Below, piece after piece: positions 15,920 through 24,752 of a DNA stretch of 32,385 nucleotides. Origin of the DNA: an uncultured Bacteroidales bacterium (GTDB taxonomy: Bacteria > Bacteroidota > Bacteroidia > Bacteroidales > UBA3824); assembly GCA_905234655.1 (NCBI GenBank), contig CAJOJG010000041.1, positions 1-32,385 of the forward strand, read 5' to 3'. The stretch's first letter is position 1. Each line of letters opens with the position of its first letter. The position numbers and the translations under genes are program-made. The notes under the pieces are model-generated. The model searched no databases, had not been told where the DNA came from, and saw only the letters and a program-made list of their open reading frames with translations.

Positions 15920-16855
15920 TCAATAATCCTTTTGGCGGTGCTTGGTGTCGCCGCTGATGATAGAGAGGTAACTTTCGTAGCGCGAGGGGGCGATGTCGCC
16001 GGATTCGACGGCGGCCTTGACGGCGCAGCCCGGCTCGTTGGTGTGGGTGCAGTTGTAATAGCGGCATTGGCTCAATAAGCCGAATATCTCGCGGAAATTG
16101 TGGGCGACGTCCTCGTTGGTGAGCCCCGCCGTTCCAAAACTTCTAACGCCTGGCGTGTCAACTACATAGCCGCCGAAACTTAAAGGAAACATTTCAGCGA
16201 ATGTGGTGGTGTGTTTGCCGTCAAGGTGCGCCACCGAAATCTCGCCCGTGCGAAGGTCGAGGCCGGGGCAGATGGTGTTGATGAGGGTGGATTTGCCGGT
16301 GCCGGAACGTCCTGAGAGCAAGGTGGTCTTGTCTTTGAGGATGTTGCGAAGGGTGTCGATGCCTTCGCCGGTCTTTGACGACGCGCAGATGCACTGGTAG
16401 CCGATTTTGGTGTAGATGCCCGACATTTCCGCAACGACTTCTTCGAGGCCGTCGGCGTAGAGGTCGCTCTTGTTGAGGACGATTATCGCCGGCACTTTGT
16501 ACGCCTCTGCCGACACGAGGAACCGGTCGATGAATTCCAATGGCGTTTCGGGCATTATTATTGTGGCGACGAGTAGGCATTGGTCGATGTTGGCGGCGAT
16601 TACCTGCGACTGCCGGCTGAGGTTGGTGGCGCGGCGGACGATGCAGTTGCGGCGTTTTTGGATGTTGGATATCACGCCGACTTTGCCGTCGGCGTCCATG
16701 TCGTAGTCTACGATGTCGCCCACTGCGACGGGGTTTGTGCTCTTGATGCCGTCGAGGCGCAGCCTGCCGCGAATTTTGCATGGTACGATAGGGCCGTCGC
16801 CGCCGTCGCGGACGAGGTAGTTGCTGCCAGTGGATTTTATGATTGTGCCGGTCAT
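15920..16855 (-). CDS. rsgA: Small ribosomal subunit biogenesis GTPase RsgA
   Basis: This 311-residue circularly permuted GTPase acts late in 30S assembly. The ATG at 16855 (MTGTIIKSTG) is chosen over a longer frame because it starts the OB-fold and overlaps the upstream stop codon (ATGA). An N-terminal OB domain is followed by the G domain in permuted order: G4 NKSD (128-131), G1 GRSGTGKST (182-190), G3 DTPG (233-236). The zinc-binding end has C264, C269, H271 and C277, ending in the usual helical tail. All motifs are intact. A second promoter lies inside the upstream gene, so it can be made alone or with the small membrane protein. Confidence 0.95.
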   Translation of the reverse strand: MTGTIIKSTGSNYLVRDGGDGPIVPCKIRGRLRLDGIKSTNPVAVGDIVDYDMDADGKVGVISNIQKRRNCIVRRATNLSRQSQVIAANIDQCLLVATIIMPETPLEFIDRFLVSAEAYKVPAIIVLNKSDLYADGLEEVVAEMSGIYTKIGYQCICASSKTGEGIDTLRNILKDKTTLLSGRSGTGKSTLINTICPGLDLRTGEISVAHLDGKHTTTFAEMFPLSFGGYVVDTPGVRSFGTAGLTNEDVAHNFREIFGLLSQCRYYNCTHTNEPGCAVKAAVESGDIAPSRYESYLSIISGDTKHRQKDY

Positions 16856-17226
16856 GTTGTGTGCTTTTTTTTTCGGCACAAAGATAATACAAAGGCTTGG
16901 ATTTGCAAAAAATAAAGAATCCATAGGAAGGAGTTTTTGTGGTAGCGTCGCCCCATGAACGCCGTGCTGAACATTGTCGAGGTAATCATCAAGATGCTGA
17001 GAATCACTAATGGCAGTGTGGCGAATATTTCGATGCCTTGTGGCCAAATGATTGAGAAGTTAGACGCCCTCTGCGCCGCCCATAATGAGAATATCGTGGC
17101 GGCTGACCGCCTTATCAGGTTAGTTTCCGGTGCATGCTTCCGTCCGTGTACGAATATCCCCCACGCCACAGCGGGCGCGGCGACTATCGTGAGGATGTTG
17201 GTTATATGGAATAGAATCTCATCCAT
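16852..17226 (-). CDS. Small membrane protein coupled to rsgA
   Basis: The product has 124 residues and three or four hydrophobic segments: ILTIVAAPAVAWGIFV, FATLPLVILSILMITSTMF and FLWILYFLQIQAFVLSL are clear, and AATIFSLWAAQ is possible. No domain is recognised. The case that it is a real gene rests on its own consensus promoter at 17259-17290, a plausible leader, and a stop codon that overlaps the rsgA ATG by four bases (ATGA), the mark of translational coupling. Against this, the rsgA promoter lies within its last codons and its composition could allow chance opening. No family function can be assigned. Confidence 0.68.
   Translation of the reverse strand: MDEILFHITNILTIVAAPAVAWGIFVHGRKHAPETNLIRRSAATIFSLWAAQRASNFSIIWPQGIEIFATLPLVILSILMITSTMFSTAFMGRRYHKNSFLWILYFLQIQAFVLSLCRKKKHTT
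16879..16909 (-). promoter_or_regulatory. Internal promoter for rsgA
   Basis: On the minus strand TTTG (16906-16909) and TATCTTTG (16879-16886) are 19 bp apart. The site lies inside the 3' end of the small membrane protein gene, 23 bases before the rsgA ATG. Confidence 0.7.
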
Positions 17227-17258
17227 TTTTCGTTTTTCAACCCTTGTGGTTCGTGTGG

Positions 17259-17290
17259 CAAAGATATTAGAATTTTCGCGTGATTACAAA
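17259..17290 (-). promoter_or_regulatory. Promoter for the small membrane protein-rsgA unit
   Basis: On the minus strand TTTG (17287-17290) and TATCTTTG (17259-17266) are 20 bp apart, a full consensus match, 32 bases before the ATG at 17226. Confidence 0.72.
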
Positions 17291-17296
17291 TAACTT

Positions 17297-17338
17297 TTTT
17301 TAAAATAAAACCTGAGCGCGTGTCGTTTGCGCTCAGGT
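17297..17338 (-). terminator. Intrinsic terminator of the C10 protease gene
   Basis: ACCTGAGCGC (17310-17319) and its exact reverse complement (17329-17338) form a 10-bp stem with a nine-base loop. On the minus strand it is followed at once by TTTTATTTT. It lies 45 bases after the protease stop codon. Confidence 0.85.
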
Positions 17339-17383
17339 AATTGCGTTGGTTTAGTCAAAAAAGTAATCGTATAATCAATGAGA

Positions 17384-20300
17384 TTAGTGAACCATCACTT
17401 TGTACGCTTGGTTATTGACGTGTACGATGTATATTCCAGACTGTCCGATGTTGACTTGTTCGCGGGTGGAGGCTGTCGTGGAAGTTGTTATTATCCTGCC
17501 GTTAAGGTCGAGGATTCTGTATTGGCTGCCGGCGAGGGTCTCGATGTAGATTGTCTTGTCGTAAGACCACACTTTTGCGGTGTTGGTTTTGCTGGACGGG
17601 ACGACCTCGGAGACTGGCGTTGAAACGCCTTTTTCCCTCAGTACTCCAACGCTTGTGAAAATGCCGAAGTCTTTGCCGGTGGCGTTTTGTGTGAGGTTGG
17701 CGTACTCGACGGTGTTGAATGTGATGTCGTCGTAATATGCGTGGAGCGAACCCGATGTGTTGGCGTTGACGGTGAAGGAGTATGCGCCGTTGCTGTTGGA
17801 GCGGACGCAAGGCTCGTCGTTAGCCCACACGCGGTATGCCATTTCATACTTGTCGTTCATCACGTAGAAATATGTGCCGCCGGTGTTTTGGGCGGTAAGG
17901 CGGATGTTGTAATATTCGCCGGGGATGAGCTGGACGCTGTTGTCGATGAAGACTTCCTTCCACTGCCATGCCGTCGTCTCGTCGTTTGTGAATGTCTTTG
18001 ACCAAAGTTCGCGCTTGGACGCATCGAGGATTGACACGGTGAGGTTGCCGGGCGTGTTTGTCTTTGAAATCATGAAGTCGACCTGCGTGATGTACTTGTC
18101 GGTGGCTTTGAACGGCACGTCCTGCTCGGTGAACGACCAGCATGTCGTGCAGTCGTCCTGTTTGCAGAGTACGTATGGCGCTTTGCTGGACGGTGTCACG
18201 ATCGCGCCCGAAATGCCTTTGCGCGTGATGTCGTAGACTGTGCCGGAGATTGTTACGGTGTTTGTCGGGGCGACTGCGCCTTCCGGCACGAAGTCTTGAC
18301 CGGGGACGTCGTATTTGAGCTGGGAGAATGTCTTTGGCTCGTAGACGAGCGTGGCGTATGAGGCGTAGAGTTTCACATTTTCGCCTGCGGCAGCCTCGAA
18401 TGTGAACGAGCCGTCGTATGCGGTCTTGACGCTCTTTTTTGTCTCGCCGCCCTCGTAGGCGTGGATACGGAACAACATTCCGTCGTCGTCCTTGCTGTCG
18501 TAATATGCGTAGTAGTTACTGCCGCTGCGCGCCTTGTCGGATTTGATGACGATGTAGTATTGCTGGCCCGGGGTGACGGTCGCATCGAGGTCTGCGGCTG
18601 TCCAGTCGTTGTTCTTTACCTGTGACGATTCGAGCGACTTTTCGGCGACGACGGCTTTCTTGGAGTCGAGGATTGCGACGCTGAGGCTGCCGGGCTTGCC
18701 GTTGTAGAATACCTTGAACTCGACGCGGCCGATGTTGCCATTCTTGGGCGTGAAGGCGGAGTAAGAATAGTTGGAGGCGTAGGCGGAGTTCGGCAGGTAG
18801 TAGCAGTTGCCGGCGTCGTCCTCCTTGTTACAGTCCAACTTCAATTCAGGCACGCCGTCTGTCGTCGTGTAGACTTCCGCACCCTCCACGGGGTTGTAGC
18901 TTTTGTCCAGGACGCGGCCTGTGATGTAGACTGTGGCGTTTTCGTCTATGATTTCCTTGCCGGTGATGTTTTGGTTGGCGAGTGAGCCGGTGGCGTTCTT
19001 TATTGTGAGCGGCTCAAACTCGTATCCGTCGGCCTTAGTGTAGATTTTGCCGGAGAAGTTGTCGGAAACTTGGATGGAGTATGCGCCGTCTGTGCCAGTC
19101 GTCACTGCGTCTGTCATGTCCTGGTTGATGGAGACTGATGCGCCGGGAATCGCTGTGTTCGCCTGGTCTTTGACTGTGCCGCTGATGGTAGCATAGACGA
19201 TAATCTTCTCGCCAGCGAAATTGTTGGAAGTGAGGTCTTTGGAAACCTTATTTAAAGTGAGGGTCGAAAACTTGTAGCCGTCGTATTCGGCAGTGATTAT
19301 GCCAGTGAAACCTTCGGTGACGGTGAACGAATACGCGCCATTCTTGTCAGTCGTGGCGGTCTGCGTAGAGCCGTCGCTGGAGGTTATTGTTATCGTTGCG
19401 CCGGAGATTGCCTTTGATTTTTCGTCGGTGACTTTGCCGGAGACGGTGTAGTTGACGATGATTTTTGTGCCTTTGATGTTCTTGTTGGCGATGTCGGCGG
19501 TGACACTGCTGATGGTAGTCTCGGTGAAAGTGTAGCCGGAGTATTGGACGGCGATTTTGCCAGTGAAGCCTTCGGTGACGGTGAACGAATATGAGCCGTC
19601 GGAGGCGGAGGTCACGGTCTGAGTGTCGGCGGAAGTGGCTGACAGCGAAACTTTTGCGCCGGAGATGGCCTTGGAGTTCTCGTCGGTGATTTTGCCGGCT
19701 ATCGTGTAGGTCTTGGGCTGCGCCTGTTTCGGCTTGAAGTCCTGGCCTGTGAGTTCCGATGCGTCGGTTATCGTCAATGGCTCGTAGTCGGCGCCCGCCC
19801 ATGCGTAGAGCGTGAGGTCGCTGTGGCGGCGTACTTGGATTGAGTATTCGCCGTTGGAGTTTGTGCGGATGGCGTTGTCGATGGCATAGATTGTATGGAT
19901 GAGGCTGTAGTTGTCGTCGCCATAATATGCGTAATAATTGACGTTGCTGTTATAGTTGTACTTTGACACGATGCTGTATTTTTCTCCCGGCGTTACCGGG
20001 ACTCCGACTTCAATGACATTGAGAGCCTGGGAGGTGAAATAGGTGTCGTCGGGCTTGACAATCGTTTGCCAAACCGCGTTGCCCTTATTGTCGTTGATGG
20101 CAATCGTGAGGTCGTCCGGTTTTCCGCTGTACCTTATTTTGAGTTCAATCCTTGTGATGTATGACTTGGTCGGCGTGAAGCGGGTTGTCAGCGAGTTAGT
20201 GTGGAATATGTATTTGTATGAGGAGCTTGTCAGGCTGACGTCGGCGGTCTCCTCCGGCTTTTTGTTTTCGGTCGTTATCCAAACGTCAGGCACGGCTTTG

Positions 20301-22855
20301 TTGTCCTTGTCGAGGACTTTGCCTGAGATTGTGACGTTCTTGGGGAGTTCTTGAATGTCCAAACCTGCTATTTCGGCGGATTTTGTTGTGACAGTCGCGG
20401 GCGAGAAGTCACAACCGTCGGCGGTCGCGTAGAGTTTTGCGGTCGAGTTTTTGGCGACATCGATGGTGTATGAGCCGTCGGCTGTGGTCTTTATGGCGTT
20501 CGACATGTCGGCAGAGAGCGACACGAGCGCGTTGGCAATGCCTGCGTTGTCGATGCCGAGGATTTTGCCAGTGACGGTTATGTATGCGCTTGTGCCTTTG
20601 AAATCCTTGCCGGTTACGTTGCCGGTGATTTTGGAGAGCGACAAGGACGGGATATTGTATCCGTCGGCGAATGCGTAGAGAGTGCCGGTGAAGTTTTTGG
20701 TGACTTGGATTGTGTATTCGCCGTCGAAGTCGGCCTTCACGGTCTTTCCTTCGGCTTGGTCGGTAGTGAGCGACACTGTGGCGTATGGGATTGGGTTGGA
20801 GTCTTGGTCGAGGACTTTGCCGGAGACGGTAGAGGTAGTGGCTGAGCCGGGCTTGAAGTCGACGCTGGTCTTGTCGGCGGCGACGTCAGTGAGTATTGCG
20901 GGTGCGTATGTGAGGTCGTCGGCGTATGCAAAGATTGCGCCGTTGAAGGGGTTGTAGGTGGAGAGCGAATAGTTGCCGTTTTGGTCGGTGACGGACATCG
21001 GGGCGTCGACCGTGGTCACTTTATATGCCGGCTCGTTGTCGAGGTTTGTGCTGTAGCCGTACATGTCTTCGCTCGTGGACGGCACGGTGGCGTGTGATAA
21101 TGCGATGTAGTGCTTCTTTCCGGGTGTTACTTTCACAGTCGCACCGGTCGAAACTTCTGTCCAACCAGTGTTGAAGACTATCTGTGCCGGGGTCAGTGAG
21201 GTTTCCCAGATTGTATTTTTGCTTTCGTCGAGCAGCTCCAATATCACGTCGGAGTTTTTGTTGCCGTAGCAGTACATGTATACTCCAACTTGAGAGATGT
21301 ATGCGTCGTTGGGGACAAACTCTATGAAGTGGCGCGATGAAAGTTTCCAATAGTAGCCGCCTTTTTCCCTTGAAAGCGTGTTTTGCACAGGCTTTGTGGG
21401 CGACGTGGTGACTATTGCGTTGGCGAGTGCATTGTTGTTGCTGTCGTAGACTTTGCCGGAGATGGAGATTTGGAGGTCGGTGGCTTCTACGGATATGCTT
21501 GCAGTGCCGATGTTGTGGCTAATCTTGACTTTGTGGGTGTTGAGGACTTGCAGCTGTGCCGGTGTCTGGACAAACATTCCAGCCAGTTCGTATTTTGCTT
21601 TGTCCGGATTCAGTTGCAATACCTGGGTCGTGTATGGCGCGATGAGCGTGCCGTCGGCGTATTCGATGCTAAATTCGTATGTGCCGGGTGCAAGTTGGAC
21701 TTCGGCGGCGTAGTCGAGACCCGAGGTGAGTTTCATGTCAAGTTTCTTGTCAGTGCCGTTGCCAGTTATGTGCAGGTACTTGGGGGTAGCCTGCATGTCG
21801 ACGGCGATTTTGGGCGATGCGATTGTAACGCCAAAATTGTTGCCGTAGGATGTCTTTGCAAATGCTTCGGCCGTCAGCCAGCAGTTTCCTGCGCCGCCCC
21901 AGCCGTAGTCGATGTGGTACTCCTGACCGTTAAAGCCGTCGATTATGAAACTGTGGCCGCCGCCGCTGATGATGAGCGGGTGAGCCTGGTGGAGTGCTTT
22001 CTCGGCAAACTGCTCGTATTCGAGCGATGTGAGGTTCGAGTACCGTGTCACATTATAGCCGAAAATGTCTGTGAGGGCTTCAGCCTGGACGGTCGCATTA
22101 GTCGCCGTGCCGCCTTGAGCGGACGTGCCGTAGCCCGCCGACTGCGCCATGGATATTGCCAACAGGAATTTTGACATTTCGGTGTTGTCGGACGCGATTT
22201 TGGCGAAGTCGGGTGTGTATGACACGTCATAGTCATACGTATAATATGTGTATGCTTCGCCATTATATGTGTTTTCCTGTTTTTGGAGGTTCGTGATGCT
22301 GTAGAAGTCGTTGTCAGTGGATAGCGGGCCACCGCAGCTCCTGTTTCCGCTTGCGTTGATTGGCAGGCAGTATCCGTAATAGTTGAGCACCTGGCCGGTG
22401 GAGATTGTGGAACAGCCGGTCACTGTGCGCCCGGTGACGGTTTTGCCTTCGCTGTCGGTGTATGTCAGGAGGGGGAATACGTCGTTGTATGGCGACTGTT
22501 GGTTCCATGCGGTCTTGAGGTACGGGCCGTATGGCGTCGAGACGGCTTTGGAGAGGTTTTTGCCGAGTTTGGTATTGGAGCCGGTGTTGGCGATGCTCTC
22601 GAATATTTTCTTGAACATGGGCGGCATATTTCCCACATTTATAGAGCCTTCGCCATGCGCCACGATTTCGGTGCCGTGGTACATCTTCCAGCCGTCGGCT
22701 TGCTGGTAGATCCGGGCGTTGTTCTTTTCGAGGACAAGTCGTCCATTTTGCGCAAAAATACCTGTAGCACAGAATATTAGCGCAAGGAGGAGGACACTGC
22801 GGCAGAGTATGAGCCGCTTGAGGTGTCCGCCTTGATAGTTCTGCGTTTTTTCCAT
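17384..22855 (-). CDS. Giant secreted C10-family (streptopain-like) cysteine protease with modular tail and sorting domain
   Basis: The product has 1823 residues. The ATG at 22855 is preferred because it leaves a normal signal peptide (SVLLLALIFCATGIFAQ); the longer frame to 22915 has a 34-residue charged lead and starts at the predicted transcription start. A short prodomain precedes a C10 peptidase domain with catalytic Cys in TGCSTIS (C148), catalytic His in GGHSFIIDG (H301) and the conserved YGWGGAG. Nine carboxypeptidase-regulatory-like modules follow, each opening like ISGKVxD, near residues 462, 675, 758, 842, 1050, 1137, 1222, 1308 and 1535. Modules 1, 4, 8 and 9 are interrupted by an extra domain of about 110 residues. 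The last 70 residues look like a type IX secretion sorting domain (YRILDLNGRI...GIYIVHVNNQAYKVMV). It is probably exported, processed and anchored to the cell surface. Substrate unknown. Confidence 0.9.
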   Translation of the reverse strand: MEKTQNYQGGHLKRLILCRSVLLLALIFCATGIFAQNGRLVLEKNNARIYQQADGWKMYHGTEIVAHGEGSINVGNMPPMFKKIFESIANTGSNTKLGKNLSKAVSTPYGPYLKTAWNQQSPYNDVFPLLTYTDSEGKTVTGRTVTGCSTISTGQVLNYYGYCLPINASGNRSCGGPLSTDNDFYSITNLQKQENTYNGEAYTYYTYDYDVSYTPDFAKIASDNTEMSKFLLAISMAQSAGYGTSAQGGTATNATVQAEALTDIFGYNVTRYSNLTSLEYEQFAEKALHQAHPLIISGGGHSFIIDGFNGQEYHIDYGWGGAGNCWLTAEAFAKTSYGNNFGVTIASPKIAVDMQATPKYLHITGNGTDKKLDMKLTSGLDYAAEVQLAPGTYEFSIEYADGTLIAPYTTQVLQLNPDKAKYELAGMFVQTPAQLQVLNTHKVKISHNIGTASISVEATDLQISISGKVYDSNNNALANAIVTTSPTKPVQNTLSREKGGYYWKLSSRHFIEFVPNDAYISQVGVYMYCYGNKNSDVILELLDESKNTIWETSLTPAQIVFNTGWTEVSTGATVKVTPGKKHYIALSHATVPSTSEDMYGYSTNLDNEPAYKVTTVDAPMSVTDQNGNYSLSTYNPFNGAIFAYADDLTYAPAILTDVAADKTSVDFKPGSATTSTVSGKVLDQDSNPIPYATVSLTTDQAEGKTVKADFDGEYTIQVTKNFTGTLYAFADGYNIPSLSLSKITGNVTGKDFKGTSAYITVTGKILGIDNAGIANALVSLSADMSNAIKTTADGSYTIDVAKNSTAKLYATADGCDFSPATVTTKSAEIAGLDIQELPKNVTISGKVLDKDNKAVPDVWITTENKKPEETADVSLTSSSYKYIFHTNSLTTRFTPTKSYITRIELKIRYSGKPDDLTIAINDNKGNAVWQTIVKPDDTYFTSQALNVIEVGVPVTPGEKYSIVSKYNYNSNVNYYAYYGDDNYSLIHTIYAIDNAIRTNSNGEYSIQVRRHSDLTLYAWAGADYEPLTITDASELTGQDFKPKQAQPKTYTIAGKITDENSKAISGAKVSLSATSADTQTVTSASDGSYSFTVTEGFTGKIAVQYSGYTFTETTISSVTADIANKNIKGTKIIVNYTVSGKVTDEKSKAISGATITITSSDGSTQTATTDKNGAYSFTVTEGFTGIITAEYDGYKFSTLTLNKVSKDLTSNNFAGEKIIVYATISGTVKDQANTAIPGASVSINQDMTDAVTTGTDGAYSIQVSDNFSGKIYTKADGYEFEPLTIKNATGSLANQNITGKEIIDENATVYITGRVLDKSYNPVEGAEVYTTTDGVPELKLDCNKEDDAGNCYYLPNSAYASNYSYSAFTPKNGNIGRVEFKVFYNGKPGSLSVAILDSKKAVVAEKSLESSQVKNNDWTAADLDATVTPGQQYYIVIKSDKARSGSNYYAYYDSKDDDGMLFRIHAYEGGETKKSVKTAYDGSFTFEAAAGENVKLYASYATLVYEPKTFSQLKYDVPGQDFVPEGAVAPTNTVTISGTVYDITRKGISGAIVTPSSKAPYVLCKQDDCTTCWSFTEQDVPFKATDKYITQVDFMISKTNTPGNLTVSILDASKRELWSKTFTNDETTAWQWKEVFIDNSVQLIPGEYYNIRLTAQNTGGTYFYVMNDKYEMAYRVWANDEPCVRSNSNGAYSFTVNANTSGSLHAYYDDITFNTVEYANLTQNATGKDFGIFTSVGVLREKGVSTPVSEVVPSSKTNTAKVWSYDKTIYIETLAGSQYRILDLNGRIITTSTTASTREQVNIGQSGIYIVHVNNQAYKVMVH

Positions 22856-22922
22856 TCTTGGTCTGATAAATAGTTGTTTTACATTAGTGTAGTCGGTGCA
22901 TTTCTTCATCTGCACCGCAGGT

Positions 22923-22930
22923 GTAAAGTT
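22923..22930 (-). promoter_or_regulatory. Possible -7 element for the C10 protease gene
   Basis: On the minus strand TAACTTTA is one base off TAnnTTTG. It predicts a start near 22916 and a leader of about 60 bases. No well-spaced -33 is visible. Confidence 0.35.
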
Positions 22931-23001
22931 ACGACTTTTTTATCAGACGAAATGTCAAAATGAGTTCAAATTTGTAGCGTTTGAGTTCAAAAATGGCCGT
23001 T

Positions 23002-23766
23002 TCATGGTAAAATCTCTATCCCGACGGGACAGTGGTCGCTGAATCGGAGTTCTGGGCGGATGAATGCGGATTGGAGCTTGTCTTTGAGGTTATAAGTCAC
23101 CATGTTGTAGTCGATTCGCCAGCCGAGGTTCTTCTGGTAGCTGCCCGCGCGGAACGACCACCATGAATATTGCTTGTCCTCGCTGCAAAATTCGCGGAAG
23201 CTGTCGACGTATCCCAAGTCCACAAACCTCTGGAACCATTCGCGCTCCTCGGGCAGGAATCCCGATGTGTCCTCGTGCTTTTCGGGGTTGTTGATGTCTA
23301 TCCAAAGTCGGCAGATGTTGAAGTCGCCGTTGATGATGAGCCTCGGGTATGTCTTGCGGAGGGTCTCGATGTATTCCGTGAAGTCCTCGAGCCATTGCAT
23401 CTTGAACGCCTGGCGCTCGTCGCCGCTCGTGCCGGACGGGTGGTAGACCGAGATGACCGAATAGTCGTCGAAGTCGGCACGGATAACGCGCCCTTCGTCG
23501 TCGTATTTCTCTATGCCCATGCCATATTCCACGTGCTTGGGTTCGATTTTTGTGACGATGCCGGTGCCGGAATACCCTTTCTTTTTGGCGGAAAACCAGT
23601 AGCACTTGTAGCCCAGGCGCTTGAACTCTATTTCGTCAATCTGTTCGGGCTGGGCTTTTGTCTCCTGGATGCAGAGGACGTCGGGCTGTTCGTCCTTGAG
23701 CCATGTGTAGAGGCCTTTTGTGACGGCGGCGCGGATGCCGTTGAGGTTGTATGATATGATTTTCAT
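23002..23766 (-). CDS. xth: Exodeoxyribonuclease III / AP endonuclease
   Basis: This 254-residue enzyme of the exonuclease III (Xth) branch acts in base-excision repair, cutting beside abasic sites and removing 3' blocks. Family motifs are visible in order: the N-terminal ISYNLNGIRAA, then CIQETKA with the metal-binding Glu, GTGIVTK, VYHPSG, NGDFNIC with the catalytic Asp-Asn pair, and the terminal FSDHCPVGIEI with the catalytic Asp-His. All look intact and the length is typical. Its ATG overlaps the stop of the upstream FemAB-like gene by four bases (ATGA), so the two are translated together, although no functional link is obvious. Confidence 0.96.
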   Translation of the reverse strand: MKIISYNLNGIRAAVTKGLYTWLKDEQPDVLCIQETKAQPEQIDEIEFKRLGYKCYWFSAKKKGYSGTGIVTKIEPKHVEYGMGIEKYDDEGRVIRADFDDYSVISVYHPSGTSGDERQAFKMQWLEDFTEYIETLRKTYPRLIINGDFNICRLWIDINNPEKHEDTSGFLPEEREWFQRFVDLGYVDSFREFCSEDKQYSWWSFRAGSYQKNLGWRIDYNMVTYNLKDKLQSAFIRPELRFSDHCPVGIEILP

Positions 23767-24680
23767 TTGCTGGTTTGTGTTTGTCTGTTTGTTTTGAATA
23801 AGTTAGTGAATTTAGAGATCATGTCGACTTTGTAGGTTGTCGTGGTGTATTTCTTGAACCCTAATTGTTCGAGAGTCTTAGGCTCGATGCCGGTTTCCTT
23901 GTCGTCGATGACCAGTATTCCCGGCCTGTGGCGGAAGTACTTGTTGACGATGTGAGTCAGGAGCAGCATCTGTCCGTATTGTGTTTCCTGGGTGTTGCCT
24001 TTGACCCCAAAGAACGGCATGAAGATGTAGTTGTCGCTGAAGATTACCAATGCCGAGCCTTTTATGGTTACGCCACGGTATATGAGTTCGCTGTAGTAGC
24101 CGTATTTCCTATACACCGACCTGAACGCCAGAAATTTTAGCGGTAATGCCGACTTGAACGACAGCGACTTGTTGACGCCCATAAGGTCGTCGTAGGTTAT
24201 CGCCTGTATTGTTTCTGAGATATGGTCGCGGCATGAGTAGAGGTTGTAGTTGACACCGGCAGCGGGAGACTGGGTCTCGAGTGTAGATATGCCCTTGAAA
24301 GTGTCCATCTGGTATACCGTTCCTTCGGAGAACCGCCCGAGGCTGCGGTGCGCGCCGGGGAAATATTTGTCGAAAGTAAGGTTGATGTACTTGAACTTCC
24401 TGTCGATTATGTCGATGAACTCCTGGCATAAGTCTTCTGTCAGTCCGTTCCTGCTGTATATGCCGGTCCATGTCATTCCGAATGGCATTACCATCTTCTC
24501 TTCATCCCTGAACACCGGCATCACGGCTTCGTAGTCGCCCTTGACAATCCCGTCCCAGTTCATCGAGACGATGTCCAAGTACCATGTACGGCCGTACACA
24601 CAGCCATTGAGCGAGTTGCTGACGCAATTCTCCCATTTTTCGAAGTCGATTTCCTTATGGCTCAGGTATCTGGTGTTCAC
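23763..24680 (-). CDS. FemAB/GNAT-like acyltransferase-fold protein, function unknown
   Basis: This 305-residue protein appears to start at a GTG (24680); no in-frame ATG is available between the promoter-like TAACTTTG (24706-24713) and residue 40. Patterns such as NSLNGCVYGRTWYLDIVS near the start and VYRKYGYYSELIYRGVTIKGSALVIFSDNYIFMPFFGV later resemble the two-lobed GNAT/FemAB-type proteins found in Bacteroidota, often annotated only as hypothetical. No catalytic residue can be confirmed. If FemAB-like, it would transfer an amino acid or acyl group to a cell-envelope precursor. Its end overlaps the xth start by four bases. The GTG start is unusual for this window. Confidence 0.65.
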   Translation of the reverse strand: MNTRYLSHKEIDFEKWENCVSNSLNGCVYGRTWYLDIVSMNWDGIVKGDYEAVMPVFRDEEKMVMPFGMTWTGIYSRNGLTEDLCQEFIDIIDRKFKYINLTFDKYFPGAHRSLGRFSEGTVYQMDTFKGISTLETQSPAAGVNYNLYSCRDHISETIQAITYDDLMGVNKSLSFKSALPLKFLAFRSVYRKYGYYSELIYRGVTIKGSALVIFSDNYIFMPFFGVKGNTQETQYGQMLLLTHIVNKYFRHRPGILVIDDKETGIEPKTLEQLGFKKYTTTTYKVDMISKFTNLFKTNRQTQTSK

Positions 24681-24705
24681 GTTAAAAATGTGTTTTTCTA
24701 TGCCG

Positions 24706-24713
24706 CAAAGTTA
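24706..24713 (-). promoter_or_regulatory. -7 element for the FemAB-like/xth unit
   Basis: On the minus strand TAACTTTG fits TAnnTTTG, 25 bases before the GTG start. The -33 region is A+T-rich without a clear TTTG. Confidence 0.5.
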
Positions 24714-24752
24714 CAAAAATATTTTTGAATTTGCACTTTTATAATGTGTGAA

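Noticed and set aside
16856..17047. 64-residue N-terminal extension of RsgA
   Set aside because: It lacks the family N-terminus, covers the rsgA promoter and overlaps the small membrane protein gene in another frame.
21383..22174. 263-residue plus-strand frame opposite the C10 protease
   Set aside because: It is an antisense shadow of a gene with clear catalytic motifs and repeats.
17384..22855. Repeated segments considered as a CRISPR or tandem DNA repeat
   Set aside because: The periodicity is that of protein modules (about 85 codons), with diverged DNA; there are no short uniform repeats with spacers.
22856..22915. 20-residue N-terminal extension of the C10 protease
   Set aside because: It would place 34 mostly polar residues before the signal peptide and begin at the predicted transcription start.
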